Shown here one piece after another: positions 45,902 to 56,514 of a stretch of DNA of 64,000 nt. Position numbers and translations under genes: made by a program. The DNA is from Staphylococcus sp. KG4-3 (GTDB lineage Bacteria > Bacillota > Bacilli > Staphylococcales > Staphylococcaceae): NCBI RefSeq assembly GCF_033597815.2, contig NZ_CP166245.1, positions 930,001-994,000 on the forward strand, written 5' to 3'. Every line of letters starts with the position of its first letter. Position 1 is the stretch's first letter. The notes below the pieces were generated by a model. It was not told the origin of the DNA. It searched no databases and saw only the letters and a program-made list of their open reading frames with translations.

Positions 45902-47203
45902 TTAATATTGATTTGTAGGCGTTTCTTGTGCATTTGGTTGTTGATTTTCAACAGGCTGTTGCTGATTTGGATCAATCTGTTGTTGCGTATTTTGGTTGCT
46001 GTTTTGTTGATTTGGGTCGTCTCGTTGATTTTCATATTGATTAGCGTCAGATTGTTGGCTATTTTCATTGTTGTTATTTATTTGATTATCTGAATCCGTA
46101 GATTTATTATCTGATGCTTGATTTTCATCGTTATCATCATTACTCGTACTATCGTTTTGAGATTTTCTTAGTAGTGAACTATCTATCTCTGTTTGTGGTA
46201 TGAGTGTACCATAAAAATCAATAACACGTTGGTTTAAAAATTCTAACTTATCTTTTATTTTAGGTAATTCTAGATCATCACGCAAAAGATTTGATGTATC
46301 TTGAATATTTTTTATATCAGGATTGTAATAATATATACCATTTAAGTAATCGTCTTTACCTTCTAGTTGTGTACTTTTGATATCAATATCATCTTTTAAA
46401 TAAGAAGTTGCAAGTACTTTGATTTCTTTATAACTTAAATTGTGTTTAGCATTTTTACCAACAATTTCAACAACATCATCTAACTTACTAATTGAATCTG
46501 CTTTTTGAGCTTTAGCAAATAGTTTTTTTATTAAATCCATTTGACGTTGACCACGTTTTAAATCAGAATCTTGATGTCTTGTTCTCGCAACGGCTAATGC
46601 TTCATCGCCATTTAAATTTTGGTGGCCTTTTTTAACTTTGATTTTTCCAGAATCATCAGTATTTGGTTCATTAATGTCATAAGGGACATCGTATTCGATG
46701 CCACCTAGTTCATTTACAGCATCGACAAAAGCTTCCATATTAATTCTTACATAGTAATCAACCGGCACGTTTAAAGTAGCTTCTACAGAGTCCATTGATG
46801 ACTTAGGTCCTCCATAAGCATGTGCATGTGCAATTTTATCGTAATAACCCACTTTAGGGATAAAACTTATAGTATCACGTGGGATACTTAACATTCTTAT
46901 TTGTTCTTTCTCGGTGTTGAGTGTAGAGAAAATCATTGCATCTGATCTTGATTGTTCAGTACTTTGCCCGTTTTTTTCACGACCACTATTATCATCAATA
47001 CCTAAGAATAAGATAGAGATAGGATCTTTTGAAGGGTCGACTTTTGATTCACGTATGTTAGATTGCCTCGCTGAATCTTGATCATTGTATGAATGTTCAA
47101 AAGCACCTTGAGAAGATTTTAATAGTATAACAGCAAATATCACTGGAACAACTACAAGAAGTAAAGATAGAAATATTAAAAAATATTTTAAAAATTTATT
47201 CAT
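45902..47203 (-). CDS. lcpB: LytR-CpsA-Psr family wall-polymer ligase LcpB
   Basis: 433 residues. Short cytoplasmic N-terminus, one membrane helix (about 5-27), then the extracellular LCP catalytic domain with ILFLGIDDNSGR, RSDAMIFSTLN, LSIPRDT and DGDEALAVARTRHQDSDLKRGQRQ read in part as ALAVARTRHQ and DLKRGQRQ. The last 90 residues are Gln/Asn/Asp-rich and disordered. LCP enzymes transfer teichoic acid or capsule from the lipid carrier to peptidoglycan. I place the start at 47203 behind GGGGAG; a start at 47347 would remove the N-in membrane topology. Confidence 0.93.
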   Translation of the reverse strand: MNKFLKYFLIFLSLLLVVVPVIFAVILLKSSQGAFEHSYNDQDSARQSNIRESKVDPSKDPISILFLGIDDNSGREKNGQSTEQSRSDAMIFSTLNTEKEQIRMLSIPRDTISFIPKVGYYDKIAHAHAYGGPKSSMDSVEATLNVPVDYYVRINMEAFVDAVNELGGIEYDVPYDINEPNTDDSGKIKVKKGHQNLNGDEALAVARTRHQDSDLKRGQRQMDLIKKLFAKAQKADSISKLDDVVEIVGKNAKHNLSYKEIKVLATSYLKDDIDIKSTQLEGKDDYLNGIYYYNPDIKNIQDTSNLLRDDLELPKIKDKLEFLNQRVIDFYGTLIPQTEIDSSLLRKSQNDSTSNDDNDENQASDNKSTDSDNQINNNNENSQQSDANQYENQRDDPNQQNSNQNTQQQIDPNQQQPVENQQPNAQETPTNQY

Positions 47204-47657
47204 GTTTGGAGCTCCCCATGTATAAGATTTGGTACATGTAACTATCATTTTGTTGAAGTTGTTAGACTTTTTAACTTTGTTAAATATTTGTAAAGAAGAA
47301 AATGTACTATAACTTATAATTTTATTACTATAATTAAAAAATATCAACTATCAATATGCTATTTACAAGTCTGAAATAAAATTTAAAGATATTCGGTATA
47401 CTAAGTACTTGAACTGTCAAGGTTTAGATATAGATATTACATTTATGTCATTTGATTAAAAATGATTTATTTTAAAACATAGGATATAATATACATTGGA
47501 AATATAAACTTGTAGACAATATCAACTCTAACGAATAATTAATAGGTTTTATTTGAATAGCAAAATGTATGGGATGATTTATCGTGAATTAACTTTTAAA
47601 ATGAAATTAAAATTAAATATATCTTTGTTCTGAAAGATATAAGGAGGATACATCGAC
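47204..47657 (+). other. Divergent intergenic region lcpB / phosphohexomutase
   Basis: A 454-base AT-rich spacer. A TATAAT at 47485-47490 could serve the mutase. I see no gene and no clear WalR repeat. Confidence 0.35.
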
Positions 47658-49319
47658 GTGAAACAAGCTTGGTTAGAGAAAATTGATGAAAGTTTAGTTA
47701 AAGAATTTTATCAATTACAAACAGAAGAAGAAAAAAATGAAGGCTTTGAAACTACTTTATCTTTTGGTACTGCAGGTATAAGAAGTACTTTTGGCTTAGG
47801 TCCTGGAAGATTAAATGCCTTTACTGTTCGAAAAGTTGCATTAGGATTAGCACAATATTTAAAAAATAGTGTTAGTAGCGATCCATCAGTGGTTATCCAT
47901 TTTGATACTAGATTATTATCAAAAGAATTTTCTAAAGAAATAGCAAGTGTTTTAGCTGAAAATGGCGTGAATACGATTGTGTCAGAAAATTATAAATCTA
48001 CACCAGAGTTATCTTTTGCGGTAAGAGAATTAAATGTAAATGCTGGCGTCATGATAACTGCTAGTCATAATCCTAAAAACTATAACGGTATAAAAATTTA
48101 TAATAATCATGGTGGTCAATTACTACCAGAAGCATCAGAAGCGTTAAGTTCTTATATAAATTCAATTGAATCGCCATTATTAATTGAAAAAGGCGATTTT
48201 GAGACATTATTAAATGAAGAGAAAATTCAATTCATGGCTAATGAAGTGACAGAAAAATACAAAGCTGAAGTTAAATCATTAGTAGGTACGATTGAAGAAA
48301 AGGATGCCAAAGTTGTACTAACGAGTTTACATGGTACGAGCTTACCATTAATGTCAGATATATTATCAGAGTTGGATTATCATAATTATGTAATAGAAGA
48401 AAATCAATCAAAACCAGATGGTCATTTCCCGACAATTGCAATTGCTAACCCAGAGGACGAAGAGGCATTTTCACTAGGAAAAAAATTGGCAGATGAAACA
48501 AATGCACAGTTAATCATTGCTACAGACCCAGATGCAGATAGGTTAGGCTTTATTGAACGTTATGGAGATAACGACTATAGATATTTTAATGGTAATGAGA
48601 TAGGTTTACTATTTATGAAATTAAGGTTTCAAGATTTAGTAGAATCTAATAAACCACAATATATTGTAAAGTCAATCGTTACGAGTGAGTTAGCAGAGAA
48701 GTTAGCTAAATCATTAGACGTTGAAGTGGCGAATGTATTAACTGGTTTCAAATTTATTTCTGACTTAATCGAACAAAATCACGATACGAGTAATAAGCAA
48801 TTGCTGTTAGCATTTGAAGAAAGTCATGGATACTTAGCCAAACCAATATCCAGAGATAAAGATGCAATTCAAATGGTACCACTATTAATTAAATATAAAA
48901 ATTTATTAAATAAAAATGGTTTAACATTTAAAGATACAATTCACGATATATATCAAAATATTGGTGAATTTAAAGATAGAACAATCGCACCGAGCTTTGA
49001 AGGCTCAAAAGGTAATGAAAAAATTTCTAAAATAATGAGTCAGTTTAGAAATAAAGATATTTTTTCAATTTGTGGTATGGATATCAACCAAATTGAAGAT
49101 TATCAAATTGGTGAAATTAGGAATTTGAAAAAAGGGGTAACTGAACCATTATCATTACCTAATACAAACTTAATTAGATTCATATTTGATTATGGTTTTA
49201 TTGCTTTGAGACCGTCGGGAACAGAACCAAAAATCAAACTTTATTTCTCGCTTAATGTAGATAATATTGATGCGATAACAGATCAATTTGAACAAGACTA
49301 TATTAATCATATACATTGA
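47658..49319 (+). CDS. Phosphohexomutase (alpha-D-phosphoglucomutase/phosphomannomutase family)
   Basis: 553 residues with the four family sites: catalytic Ser136 in TASHNPKNYNG, Mg2+ loop DPDADRLG, sugar loop EESHGYL and phosphate-binding RPSGTEPKIK. It belongs to the PgcA group (glucose-6-P to glucose-1-P, feeding UDP-glucose for UgtP and wall polymers). S. aureus has one pgcA, at a distant place, so this may be a relocated copy or a second one. Starts with GTG at 47658, ten bases from AAGGAGG. fmtA follows after 19 bases, so the two form a unit. Confidence 0.9.
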   Translation: MKQAWLEKIDESLVKEFYQLQTEEEKNEGFETTLSFGTAGIRSTFGLGPGRLNAFTVRKVALGLAQYLKNSVSSDPSVVIHFDTRLLSKEFSKEIASVLAENGVNTIVSENYKSTPELSFAVRELNVNAGVMITASHNPKNYNGIKIYNNHGGQLLPEASEALSSYINSIESPLLIEKGDFETLLNEEKIQFMANEVTEKYKAEVKSLVGTIEEKDAKVVLTSLHGTSLPLMSDILSELDYHNYVIEENQSKPDGHFPTIAIANPEDEEAFSLGKKLADETNAQLIIATDPDADRLGFIERYGDNDYRYFNGNEIGLLFMKLRFQDLVESNKPQYIVKSIVTSELAEKLAKSLDVEVANVLTGFKFISDLIEQNHDTSNKQLLLAFEESHGYLAKPISRDKDAIQMVPLLIKYKNLLNKNGLTFKDTIHDIYQNIGEFKDRTIAPSFEGSKGNEKISKIMSQFRNKDIFSICGMDINQIEDYQIGEIRNLKKGVTEPLSLPNTNLIRFIFDYGFIALRPSGTEPKIKLYFSLNVDNIDAITDQFEQDYINHIH

Positions 49320-49338
49320 GTAAAATAGAGGCAAAAAG

Positions 49339-50514
49339 ATGACTACGAAAAAACTAAAACGATTAACGTTTATTTTAACTATACTTCTTGTAGCAATAAC
49401 ATTTTTGATTATATATAAACATTATCAACGTTATAACGAAGAATTTAACGCTACTAAAACTTATGAAGAGGCATCAAAAGGTCATAAAAAAACAGGTAAA
49501 TTAAATACCGTTGTTGATGAAAATAACCCTGATATAGTAGAAGTTAATAGGTACTTAGAGCAAATCAAATTTAATGGTACAGCTGCTGTATTTGAAAATG
49601 GTCAATTGAAACTAAATAAAGGCTATGGCATGAAAAATTTTAAAGAAGATAAAAAGAATAGGGCGGATACATTATATTTAATTGGTTCTTCTCAAAAATT
49701 CACCACCGGATTAATGTTAAAGCAACTGGTAAATGAAAAGAAAATAAATATGAATGAGCCAGTCACAAAATACTTACCTTGGTTTAAAACAACTCAAACT
49801 ATCACATTAAATCAATTGATGCAGCATAAAAGCGGTTTATATAAATATAAAGCTTCCCCTCAATATAAAAATTTAGATGAAGCTGTACATGCTATACAGG
49901 AAAAAGGAATAGAATCTAAATATTATAATAAAAATAGATATAATGATGCGAATTACTTAGTATTATCACGTGTGATTGAAGAGGTAACTAGTAAATCCTA
50001 TGTAAAGAACTTTGAAGATAGACTTGCAAATCCATATAATTTGAATTTTACAGCATTCTTCGATGATATAGATTATCAAAAGAATATGGCAATTGGTTAT
50101 AAAAAAGATAAAACATCTAGTAATCCAGTGAAACAAACACCAAATATATTAGAACAGTATTATGGTGCGGGTAATCTCTATATGGCGCCATACGATATGG
50201 GGCAATTAATTTTAAGCTTACAAAATAACGAAATTTTTGATGGTAAAATAACTCAACCACTTTTACATGAGAGTTTAACCACGCAGTATCCTGAACCTTA
50301 TAGATATGGTTTTTATTCGCTTCCAGATAAAAATAGAATTAATGGTGGTTTTTTTGGCCAAGTATTTACAGCTTATTTTAACAACAAATATATAGTAGTA
50401 TTAGGTACTAATTATGAAAATAGTAAGACTAATAACGAAAAGAAAATCAAACATATTTATTATGATATCTTAAAACAAGGCGGGCCATATAATATTGTCG
50501 GTCAAAAATATTAA
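49339..50514 (+). CDS. fmtA: FmtA-type D-alanyl esterase of teichoic acids
   Basis: 391 residues, close to S. aureus FmtA (397). An N-terminal membrane anchor (about 8-27) precedes a penicillin-binding/beta-lactamase-like domain with the SxxK motif Ser117-Ser-Gln-Lys120 (LIGSSQKFTTGL), a Tyr/Asn motif around RYNDANYL and NGGFFG near the end. FmtA hydrolyses D-alanine esters of teichoic acids and influences methicillin resistance and wall integrity. The start follows GAGGCAAAAAG. It is 19 bases behind the mutase gene; a terminator follows at 50529-50602. Confidence 0.9.
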   Translation: MTTKKLKRLTFILTILLVAITFLIIYKHYQRYNEEFNATKTYEEASKGHKKTGKLNTVVDENNPDIVEVNRYLEQIKFNGTAAVFENGQLKLNKGYGMKNFKEDKKNRADTLYLIGSSQKFTTGLMLKQLVNEKKINMNEPVTKYLPWFKTTQTITLNQLMQHKSGLYKYKASPQYKNLDEAVHAIQEKGIESKYYNKNRYNDANYLVLSRVIEEVTSKSYVKNFEDRLANPYNLNFTAFFDDIDYQKNMAIGYKKDKTSSNPVKQTPNILEQYYGAGNLYMAPYDMGQLILSLQNNEIFDGKITQPLLHESLTTQYPEPYRYGFYSLPDKNRINGGFFGQVFTAYFNNKYIVVLGTNYENSKTNNEKKIKHIYYDILKQGGPYNIVGQKY

Positions 50515-50528
50515 AGTAAAACGTATAT

Positions 50529-50602
50529 AAAAAAGCACTCCTTTACTATTTAATCAAAGTTTAAAACTTACAGATCAAATAGCATAAAAGGAGTGTCTTT
50601 TT
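50529..50602 (+). terminator. Bidirectional terminator between fmtA and the nucleoside hydrolase
   Basis: AAAAGCACTCCTTT and AAAGGAGTGTCTTTTT arms around 42 bases; serves two converging genes. Confidence 0.75.
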
Positions 50603-50622
50603 ATGCATTAATAAACTATTAG

Positions 50623-51531
50623 TTATTTACAATACTTGAGTGCATCTATAAAAATATCTTTAAATACCTTAGGTTCAATAGACATAACTACACTACAATT
50701 AGGGAAATTAGATTTAAAATCTGTAACTGTTTCACCTTTTGTCAATGTACCATTAGTCTCAACTTGAACATCTGCTTCTTGTACATCAAACTTTTCAGGA
50801 TGAAGCAGATAAAGCACAGTATATACATCATAAACATTAATACCTTTTTCAAAATCATCACCTTTATAATGTTTAAAAAGGTGATGTAGCATATCTCCAG
50901 TTTGGTTTAATGCCTGAAGTTCGTTTACTGTACGATGACTCAATGTAGAACTTCTTGCAACATCAAGACCAACCATAGTCAGGGGTAAACCTGAATTGAA
51001 TACGATTTGAGCAGCTTCTGGATCACAATAAATATTAAATTCTGCAGATGGTGTTATGTTACCACGACCAGTGGAACCACCCATGAAGACAATTTCTTTA
51101 ATATAATCTTTAGCTTCAGGATAAGTAGATATTAATAAAGCAATGTTCGTTAGTGGACCAATGGGAATGAGTGTTACGGGATCTTTATTCGCTTTTAATT
51201 CTTTATACATAGATTCTACAGCATGCACTGAAGCTAAATCATTATAGTTAGGTTCAGGAAAATCATATCCGTTCATGCCTGATTCTCCATGGACTGAACT
51301 TGCATCTACGATGTTTGAAAGTAAGGGCTGTGAAGCGCCTCTATGTATAGGGACATTACTTTTGAAAAATTGTTTAAGTTTCAATGCGTTTGCCGTTGTT
51401 TTTTCAATTCCTACGTTTCCATTGACAGTAGTAATCATTTTTAAATCAAACGCAGGGTGATTTAAAGCAATACTGATTGCCGCAGCATCATCAATACCGG
51501 GATCAGTGTCTATAATTATAGGTTGTTTCAT
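50623..51531 (-). CDS. Nucleoside hydrolase (inosine-uridine-preferring type)
   Basis: 302 residues of the IUNH family. N-terminal Ca2+-binding DTDPGIDDAAAI (residues 8-19), VHGESGMNGY, and MVGLDVARSSTLS. These enzymes split ribonucleosides into base and ribose for salvage. Residues that decide purine or pyrimidine preference cannot be judged by eye. AAAGGAGG lies before the ATG. S. aureus does not, as far as I recall, carry it at this place between fmtA and qoxD. Confidence 0.88.
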   Translation of the reverse strand: MKQPIIIDTDPGIDDAAAISIALNHPAFDLKMITTVNGNVGIEKTTANALKLKQFFKSNVPIHRGASQPLLSNIVDASSVHGESGMNGYDFPEPNYNDLASVHAVESMYKELKANKDPVTLIPIGPLTNIALLISTYPEAKDYIKEIVFMGGSTGRGNITPSAEFNIYCDPEAAQIVFNSGLPLTMVGLDVARSSTLSHRTVNELQALNQTGDMLHHLFKHYKGDDFEKGINVYDVYTVLYLLHPEKFDVQEADVQVETNGTLTKGETVTDFKSNFPNCSVVMSIEPKVFKDIFIDALKYCK

Positions 51532-51662
51532 TAATTAACCTCCTTTAATAAAATAGGGTATATATTTATTTTACAATTTTTGTAGTTTAAATGCTTAAAA
51601 AATGTATTAAACATAGTAGAAATAACAAAAGGGGAGAGCGGGGATGAGATTTTAAAAATAAT

Positions 51663-51696
51663 AAAAAAAGACTCCTCCGAAGAGAAGTCTTTTTTA
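51663..51696 (-). terminator. qox operon terminator
   Basis: AAAAGACT-TC and GA-AGTCTTTTTT arms just after (minus strand) the qoxD stop. Confidence 0.85.
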
Positions 51697-51699
51697 GGA

Positions 51700-51990
51700 T
51701 TATAAGTGGCTTGAGTGTCCACCTTGCATTACCCAATAAGTACCAATAACAGTAATTAAAGTAATGATAATCGCAAATACAACTTTGAATCCTTGTAAAT
51801 TCCCATCTTTACCTTCAGTTAAGTGCATGAACATTAATAATTGAACTGCAGCTTGTATAAAAGCGAAACCAAAGATGATGGTAATCTTAGCATTAAGTGC
51901 CATAGATGTGTATAAGGTTACGAATACTGCTAAGATTGTTAGAACGATTGAGGCAATGAAACCTACAGTATGTTTTACAATTGTATTCAT
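51700..51990 (-). CDS. qoxD: Quinol oxidase subunit IV QoxD
   Basis: 96 residues, three membrane helices, cytochrome o/aa3 subunit IV family ([34 protein letters not shown]). An assembly/stability subunit of the aa3-type menaquinol oxidase. Start overlaps the end of qoxC by 4 bases, so translation is coupled. Last gene of the operon. Confidence 0.95.
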   Translation of the reverse strand: MNTIVKHTVGFIASIVLTILAVFVTLYTSMALNAKITIIFGFAFIQAAVQLLMFMHLTEGKDGNLQGFKVVFAIIITLITVIGTYWVMQGGHSSHL

Positions 51991-52592
51991 CCGCTAAACA
52001 CCATCCCTATCATATATACGGCAGTAAAGATGAAAATCCATACAACATCTAAAAAGTGCCAATATAAACTTACTATAAATAATTTAGGAGCATTGTCTTT
52101 ATTTAATCCTCGCATTGCAACTTGAATTAATAAACAAATAATCCAAACAATACCTAATGATACGTGGGCACCATGTGTTCCTAATAGAATAAAGAAGCTA
52201 GACCAGTAAGAACCAATAGTTAGATTAACACCTTCGTGTACGTAATGCGCGAACTCATAAATTTCAAAGCCTACGAATACAGCACCTAGAAGAACTGTGA
52301 TAATCATCCAGATCATCATTAACTTTTCTTTTTCTTTTCTCATATAGTAAATTGCTATACCACAAGTGTAAGAACTAATTAATAATGCAAATGTCATTAT
52401 TAATACAAGTGGTAATTCAAATAATTCAGTAGTCATTTTGCCGGCATAATCGCCGCCGTGTTGAAGTGTTAATAATGCCGCAAACAACGTACCGAACAAT
52501 GAGAATTCTGCTGTAAGGAAAATCCAAAAGCCAAGTCTATTTAAATTACCTTCATGCGAACGTTGATCAATTGTGTTTGCATCATGACTCAT
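51987..52592 (-). CDS. qoxC: Quinol oxidase subunit III QoxC
   Basis: 201 residues, five membrane helices, heme-copper oxidase subunit III family: [33 protein letters not shown] and [17 protein letters not shown]. Its start overlaps the end of qoxB by 11 bases. Confidence 0.97.
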   Translation of the reverse strand: MSHDANTIDQRSHEGNLNRLGFWIFLTAEFSLFGTLFAALLTLQHGGDYAGKMTTELFELPLVLIMTFALLISSYTCGIAIYYMRKEKEKLMMIWMIITVLLGAVFVGFEIYEFAHYVHEGVNLTIGSYWSSFFILLGTHGAHVSLGIVWIICLLIQVAMRGLNKDNAPKLFIVSLYWHFLDVVWIFIFTAVYMIGMVFSG

Positions 52593-54570
52593 GACTTACA
52601 GCCTCCCTTTCTTTAATACGTGCATCACGTAAACGTTTTTCAGTTTCTGCTACTTCAGACGCTGGTATATGGTAACCATGGTCTATTTGGAAACTACGAT
52701 AAATCATAGTACCGAAGATACCTAATAAACAAATTACTGCTGGAATAATTGTTTCGAAGATAAGGAAGAATCCACCAATAGTGAAGAAAATTCCCATCAA
52801 GAAACCAACAGGTGTGTTATTTGGCATGTGGATATCAGTATAATTATGGTTATCTAAATAATGACGACCATGTTCTTTCATATCTACAAATGTGTCATAA
52901 TCATTCCAATCTGGAGTGACAGCAAAGTTGTATTTAGGTGGCATTGCGCTTGCAGTTGCCCATTCTAAAGTACGACCTAAACCATCCCAGTTATCGCCAG
53001 TAGCTTCACGTGGTGCTTTGAAGAAGCTGTAAACGATACTTGCAACTAAGAACATAAAGCCTAATGCCATCATTAGGGCACCGACAGTTGAAATTACGTT
53101 TAGTAACCACCAACCATCTTCTGGCATATAAGTGTATAAACGACGAGGCATACCATCTAAACCAAGAATGAATTGTGGTATGAAACAAATGTTAAATCCG
53201 ATTATAAATAACCAGAAACACCATTTGTTTAATGTTTCGTTTAACTTAAATCCAGTCATCTTAGGCCACCAGAAAATCAAAGCACCTAGACAAGCGAATA
53301 CAACACCAGCCACTAATGTGTAGTGGAAATGCGCTACTAAGAAGTACGTATTATGGTATTGATAATCTGCTGCTGCCATAGAGAGCATTACACCAGTCAC
53401 ACCACCTATTAAGAAGTTAGGTATGAAACCTAATGCGAATAGCATTGGTGATTCAAAGGTGATACGGCCTTGATAAAGTGTAAACAACCAGTTAAAGATT
53501 TTAACACCAGTTGGTATACCAATCAGCATGGTTGAAATTGAGAAGAATGAGTTGATTAATGCACCATTACCCATTGTGAAGAAATGGTGAACCCAAACTA
53601 AGAAACTTAAGAATGCGATACCTGCAGTTGCCCAGACCATGCTTTGATGACCGAATAGACGTTTACGAGCAAATGTCGGAATAATTTCAGAGTAAATACC
53701 AAATGCTGGCAAGATAACGATATACACTTCAGGGTGCCCCCATACCCAGAAGAAGTTAGCCCATAGCATTGGCATACCACCATTTGCGACAGAGAAGAAT
53801 GCAGTGTCGAATATTCTATCAGTCGTAAATAGTGCTAATGCAACTGTTAAAACAGGGAAAGCCAGGATAACGATTAATGACGTAATGAAAGTAGTAACCG
53901 TGAACATTGGCATTTCCATGAATTTCATAGTTGGTGTTTTACATCTAAGTATAGTAACAAAGAAGTTAATACCGGTCATTAATGTACCGATACCGGAAAT
54001 TTGTATTGCTATTAAGTAATAGTTAACCCCAGGTCCTGGGCTGAATTCTCCTGCGAGCGGTGCATAGTTAGTCCAACCAGCTGCAGGTGAACCTCCGATT
54101 ATAAATGAAAGGTTGAATAAAATCATACCTGAGAAGAATAACCAGAAACTTACGTTGTTTAATACAGGGAATGCAACATCGCGCGCGCCAATTTGTAATG
54201 GTACTACGACATTCCATAAACCAAAGATGAAAGGCATTGCCATAAAGATGATCATTATTACACCGTGCGTACTAAAGACCTCATTGTAATGGTTTCCTTC
54301 TAAAAATGTGTTATCTGGAATTGCTAATTGTGTACGCATCATTAACGCATCAATACCGCCACGTACGAACATTAATACCGCACAGATTAGGTACATTGCA
54401 CCAATTTTTTTATGGTCAATAGATGTGAACCATTCTCTGTATAGATATTTCCATAATTTAAAATAACTAATTACTGCGATCACAGCTATAACTGCAAACG
54501 GTGCACCAATTTGTGCCATCGTTATCATCCAGTTACCTTGAACGAGTAATTGATCCCATGGAAAATTCAT
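52582..54570 (-). CDS. qoxB: Quinol oxidase subunit I QoxB (aa3-type)
   Basis: 662 residues, the catalytic subunit with low-spin heme a and the a3-CuB centre. Conserved blocks are visible: YSTHGVIM-type region ([20 protein letters not shown]), [14 protein letters not shown] with the cross-linked His-Tyr, HHFFTMG with CuB His ligands, and [12 protein letters not shown] with heme ligands. Pumps protons while reducing O2 with menaquinol. Its start is one base before the end of qoxA. Confidence 0.98.
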   Translation of the reverse strand: MNFPWDQLLVQGNWMITMAQIGAPFAVIAVIAVISYFKLWKYLYREWFTSIDHKKIGAMYLICAVLMFVRGGIDALMMRTQLAIPDNTFLEGNHYNEVFSTHGVIMIIFMAMPFIFGLWNVVVPLQIGARDVAFPVLNNVSFWLFFSGMILFNLSFIIGGSPAAGWTNYAPLAGEFSPGPGVNYYLIAIQISGIGTLMTGINFFVTILRCKTPTMKFMEMPMFTVTTFITSLIVILAFPVLTVALALFTTDRIFDTAFFSVANGGMPMLWANFFWVWGHPEVYIVILPAFGIYSEIIPTFARKRLFGHQSMVWATAGIAFLSFLVWVHHFFTMGNGALINSFFSISTMLIGIPTGVKIFNWLFTLYQGRITFESPMLFALGFIPNFLIGGVTGVMLSMAAADYQYHNTYFLVAHFHYTLVAGVVFACLGALIFWWPKMTGFKLNETLNKWCFWLFIIGFNICFIPQFILGLDGMPRRLYTYMPEDGWWLLNVISTVGALMMALGFMFLVASIVYSFFKAPREATGDNWDGLGRTLEWATASAMPPKYNFAVTPDWNDYDTFVDMKEHGRHYLDNHNYTDIHMPNNTPVGFLMGIFFTIGGFFLIFETIIPAVICLLGIFGTMIYRSFQIDHGYHIPASEVAETEKRLRDARIKEREAVSHES

Positions 54571-55691
54571 TAATGTCCACCTCCATTTTCATGGTCTTTT
54601 TTCTCTATTTTAGATGCTTTTTCATCTTTAACACCTTCAGAGATTTTTTCCATTTCATCCATATTATGTGATTCTTCATCTTTGAATTCACTATCATATG
54701 GTTCATTATTGCCTAGAATCGTCGCTTTCATTCCATGACGTTCATAGTTTGCATTTGTGATTTGTGGTTTACGTGCAGGTTTATCTGGTTTATCTAATAC
54801 ATCTTCTTTTATTTCTTCTGGTGTATTAAAGTTTGGATCTTTCTGCACATAATTGAAACGATCATAAGCATAGAAAATATACTCAGGATCAGCTGCAGGA
54901 TCAACAAATGCTAAATGCGTACCACTGAAAGTTAAGTTTTTATTTTCAGTAGTTGGTAAAAGTTGCTTATCAAACGTATCTTGATCCAATACTTTTTTGC
55001 TTTGCGCATCTTTTACCCAATCCTCAAATTTACTTTGGCTTACAGAGTTAACATCAAATGTTTGACGTTCGAAGCCTTCACCATTGAAGTTTGAGTTACG
55101 TCCTCTGAACGTACCTTCCTCACTAGCTGTTAATGTCCAGTCCATTGTCATACCTGTCATCGCATATTTTTGGCCACCTAATTGTGGAATCCAGAAACTT
55201 GTCATCATATCCATTGATTGGAGTTTGAAGACAACAGGGCGATCTTTCGGAATAGTTAAATGATTAACTGTTTCGATTTTTTGTTCAGGATAACTGAAGA
55301 ACCACTTATAACCAGCGCTTGTCGCATAAACAACAAGTGGATCGTCTTCTTTCTGTGGTTTTTCCTCATAATTGTAAAGTGAATTAACCGTTGGGATGGC
55401 TAAAGCAATTACAATAATTACAGGAATAATAAACCAAATTGTTTCCATTAAAGAATTGTGGTGCATCTTTCCTGATTCTTTAGTATTTCCTATTCTATAT
55501 TTATATAGGAAAACCGTGAATAAAATAACAACAGCGGCAATAATAACAAGCATGAAGATGATTGAATACATAATCAAAAACTTCGTATCGCTTGCCATCG
55601 GCCCTTTTGGGTTTAAAACTTCTACGTTAGAACAACCACTAAGCAAAATTAGCGAGCCAAAGAGTAGAAGCAAAGACTTAAATTTTGACAC
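54570..55691 (-). CDS. qoxA: Quinol oxidase subunit II QoxA, lipoprotein
   Basis: 373 residues. Lipoprotein signal with lipobox LLSGC (Cys20), two membrane helices (about 40-63 and 84-106), then the external cupredoxin domain. The CuA ligands of cytochrome c oxidases are missing, as expected for a quinol oxidase. The C-terminal 60 residues are very acidic/lysine-rich ([20 protein letters not shown]). First gene of qoxABCD on the minus strand. AGGAGGTC ribosome-binding site. Confidence 0.96.
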   Translation of the reverse strand: MSKFKSLLLLFGSLILLSGCSNVEVLNPKGPMASDTKFLIMYSIIFMLVIIAAVVILFTVFLYKYRIGNTKESGKMHHNSLMETIWFIIPVIIVIALAIPTVNSLYNYEEKPQKEDDPLVVYATSAGYKWFFSYPEQKIETVNHLTIPKDRPVVFKLQSMDMMTSFWIPQLGGQKYAMTGMTMDWTLTASEEGTFRGRNSNFNGEGFERQTFDVNSVSQSKFEDWVKDAQSKKVLDQDTFDKQLLPTTENKNLTFSGTHLAFVDPAADPEYIFYAYDRFNYVQKDPNFNTPEEIKEDVLDKPDKPARKPQITNANYERHGMKATILGNNEPYDSEFKDEESHNMDEMEKISEGVKDEKASKIEKKDHENGGGH

Positions 55692-55795
55692 TTTTTTGAC
55701 CTCCTAATACTACAAATGTAGGGCTTACCATCAATTTTAAGATATTACGCAATATTTACAAGTGTTTGTACAAAAAAAAATATTGTAAAATTAAA

Positions 55796-55831
55796 AGAAA
55801 CCCAACAAACTCAACGTCTGGTGGGCTTTCA
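55796..55831 (-). terminator. Terminator of the secreted DUF5011 gene
   Basis: On the minus strand GAAAGCCCA...TGGGTTTC followed by TTTTA, 120 bases after the stop codon. Confidence 0.55.
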
Positions 55832-55954
55832 AAGATTTGTTAAAATTATGTGTACATTTTGTGAAAAGTGTCATATTTAAGACAATAAACCAAAATTACT
55901 CATAAAATAGTGATAAACATTATCATTTAGGGGTATATGTATTAAATTTATAAA

Positions 55955-56272
55955 TTATTTTACTTCTATATAACGAATAGATTTATTAGTTGCGCCATCT
56001 GAATCTTCAACTTTATATTCAATCTTATATTTACCAGTTTTTTCGGTATTAATATTACCGTCAACTGTGATTTTATGTGTAAGATCTCCATCTTCTTTAT
56101 CGTATGCACGCACGCCGTTTAATATATTGTAGTCGTCGCCTTTATCGATAATTGTATCGTTAATTCCTTTAAGTTCTGGAATTGAGTTGTCAGTAGCTTC
56201 TGCGCTTAAATTAGGTGATACAAGCGTAGCAGATACACCTAATGCAGACAAAGATTGTATTAATTTATTCAT
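55955..56272 (-). CDS. Secreted Ig-like (DUF5011) protein
   Basis: 105 residues. A signal peptide (MNKLIQSLSALGVSATLVSP, cleavage probably after SAEA) precedes one beta-sandwich DUF5011-type domain: NGVRAYDKEDGDLTHKITV, then KTGKYKIEYKVEDSDG. Such domains usually decorate surface proteins; here it is alone and without LPXTG, so it should be secreted. A small protein of this kind also lies next to qox in S. aureus. AGGAGG ribosome-binding site. Confidence 0.8.
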   Translation of the reverse strand: MNKLIQSLSALGVSATLVSPNLSAEATDNSIPELKGINDTIIDKGDDYNILNGVRAYDKEDGDLTHKITVDGNINTEKTGKYKIEYKVEDSDGATNKSIRYIEVK

Positions 56273-56421
56273 TACGTAACCTCCGAACGCAAAACATTAA
56301 TTTTATTAAACCTTACTATACTTTAATTTGCTATATTATACATCATACTATAGTCCTAATATAGCTTATTTCTATAAATTTCATTGTAATTTCCGGTTAA
56401 AAGTATGTAAATTGAACTTTT

Positions 56422-56437
56422 TGTGAATTTTATCACA
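56422..56437 (+). promoter_or_regulatory. Crp/Fnr- or Rex-type palindrome upstream of hmp
   Basis: TGTGA-N6-TCACA (56422-56426 and 56433-56437), extended to TTGTGAATTTTATCACAT. This is the exact Crp/Fnr (ArcR) core and is also close to the Rex consensus TTGTGAA-W4-TTCACAA. It lies about 50 bases upstream of the probable transcription start (-10 TAAGAT at 56467). Confidence 0.65.
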
Positions 56438-56514
56438 TGAGTCTTTTGTAACATCTAATTTTGTAATAAGATAAAAATGTAAGAAGCAATAAAATAAAAT
56501 TAGGGGTGAATTAA

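Noticed and set aside
45884..46093. Frames opposite or overlapping the LcpB tail
   Set aside because: They come from the Gln/Asn-rich low-complexity C-terminus of LcpB read in other frames.
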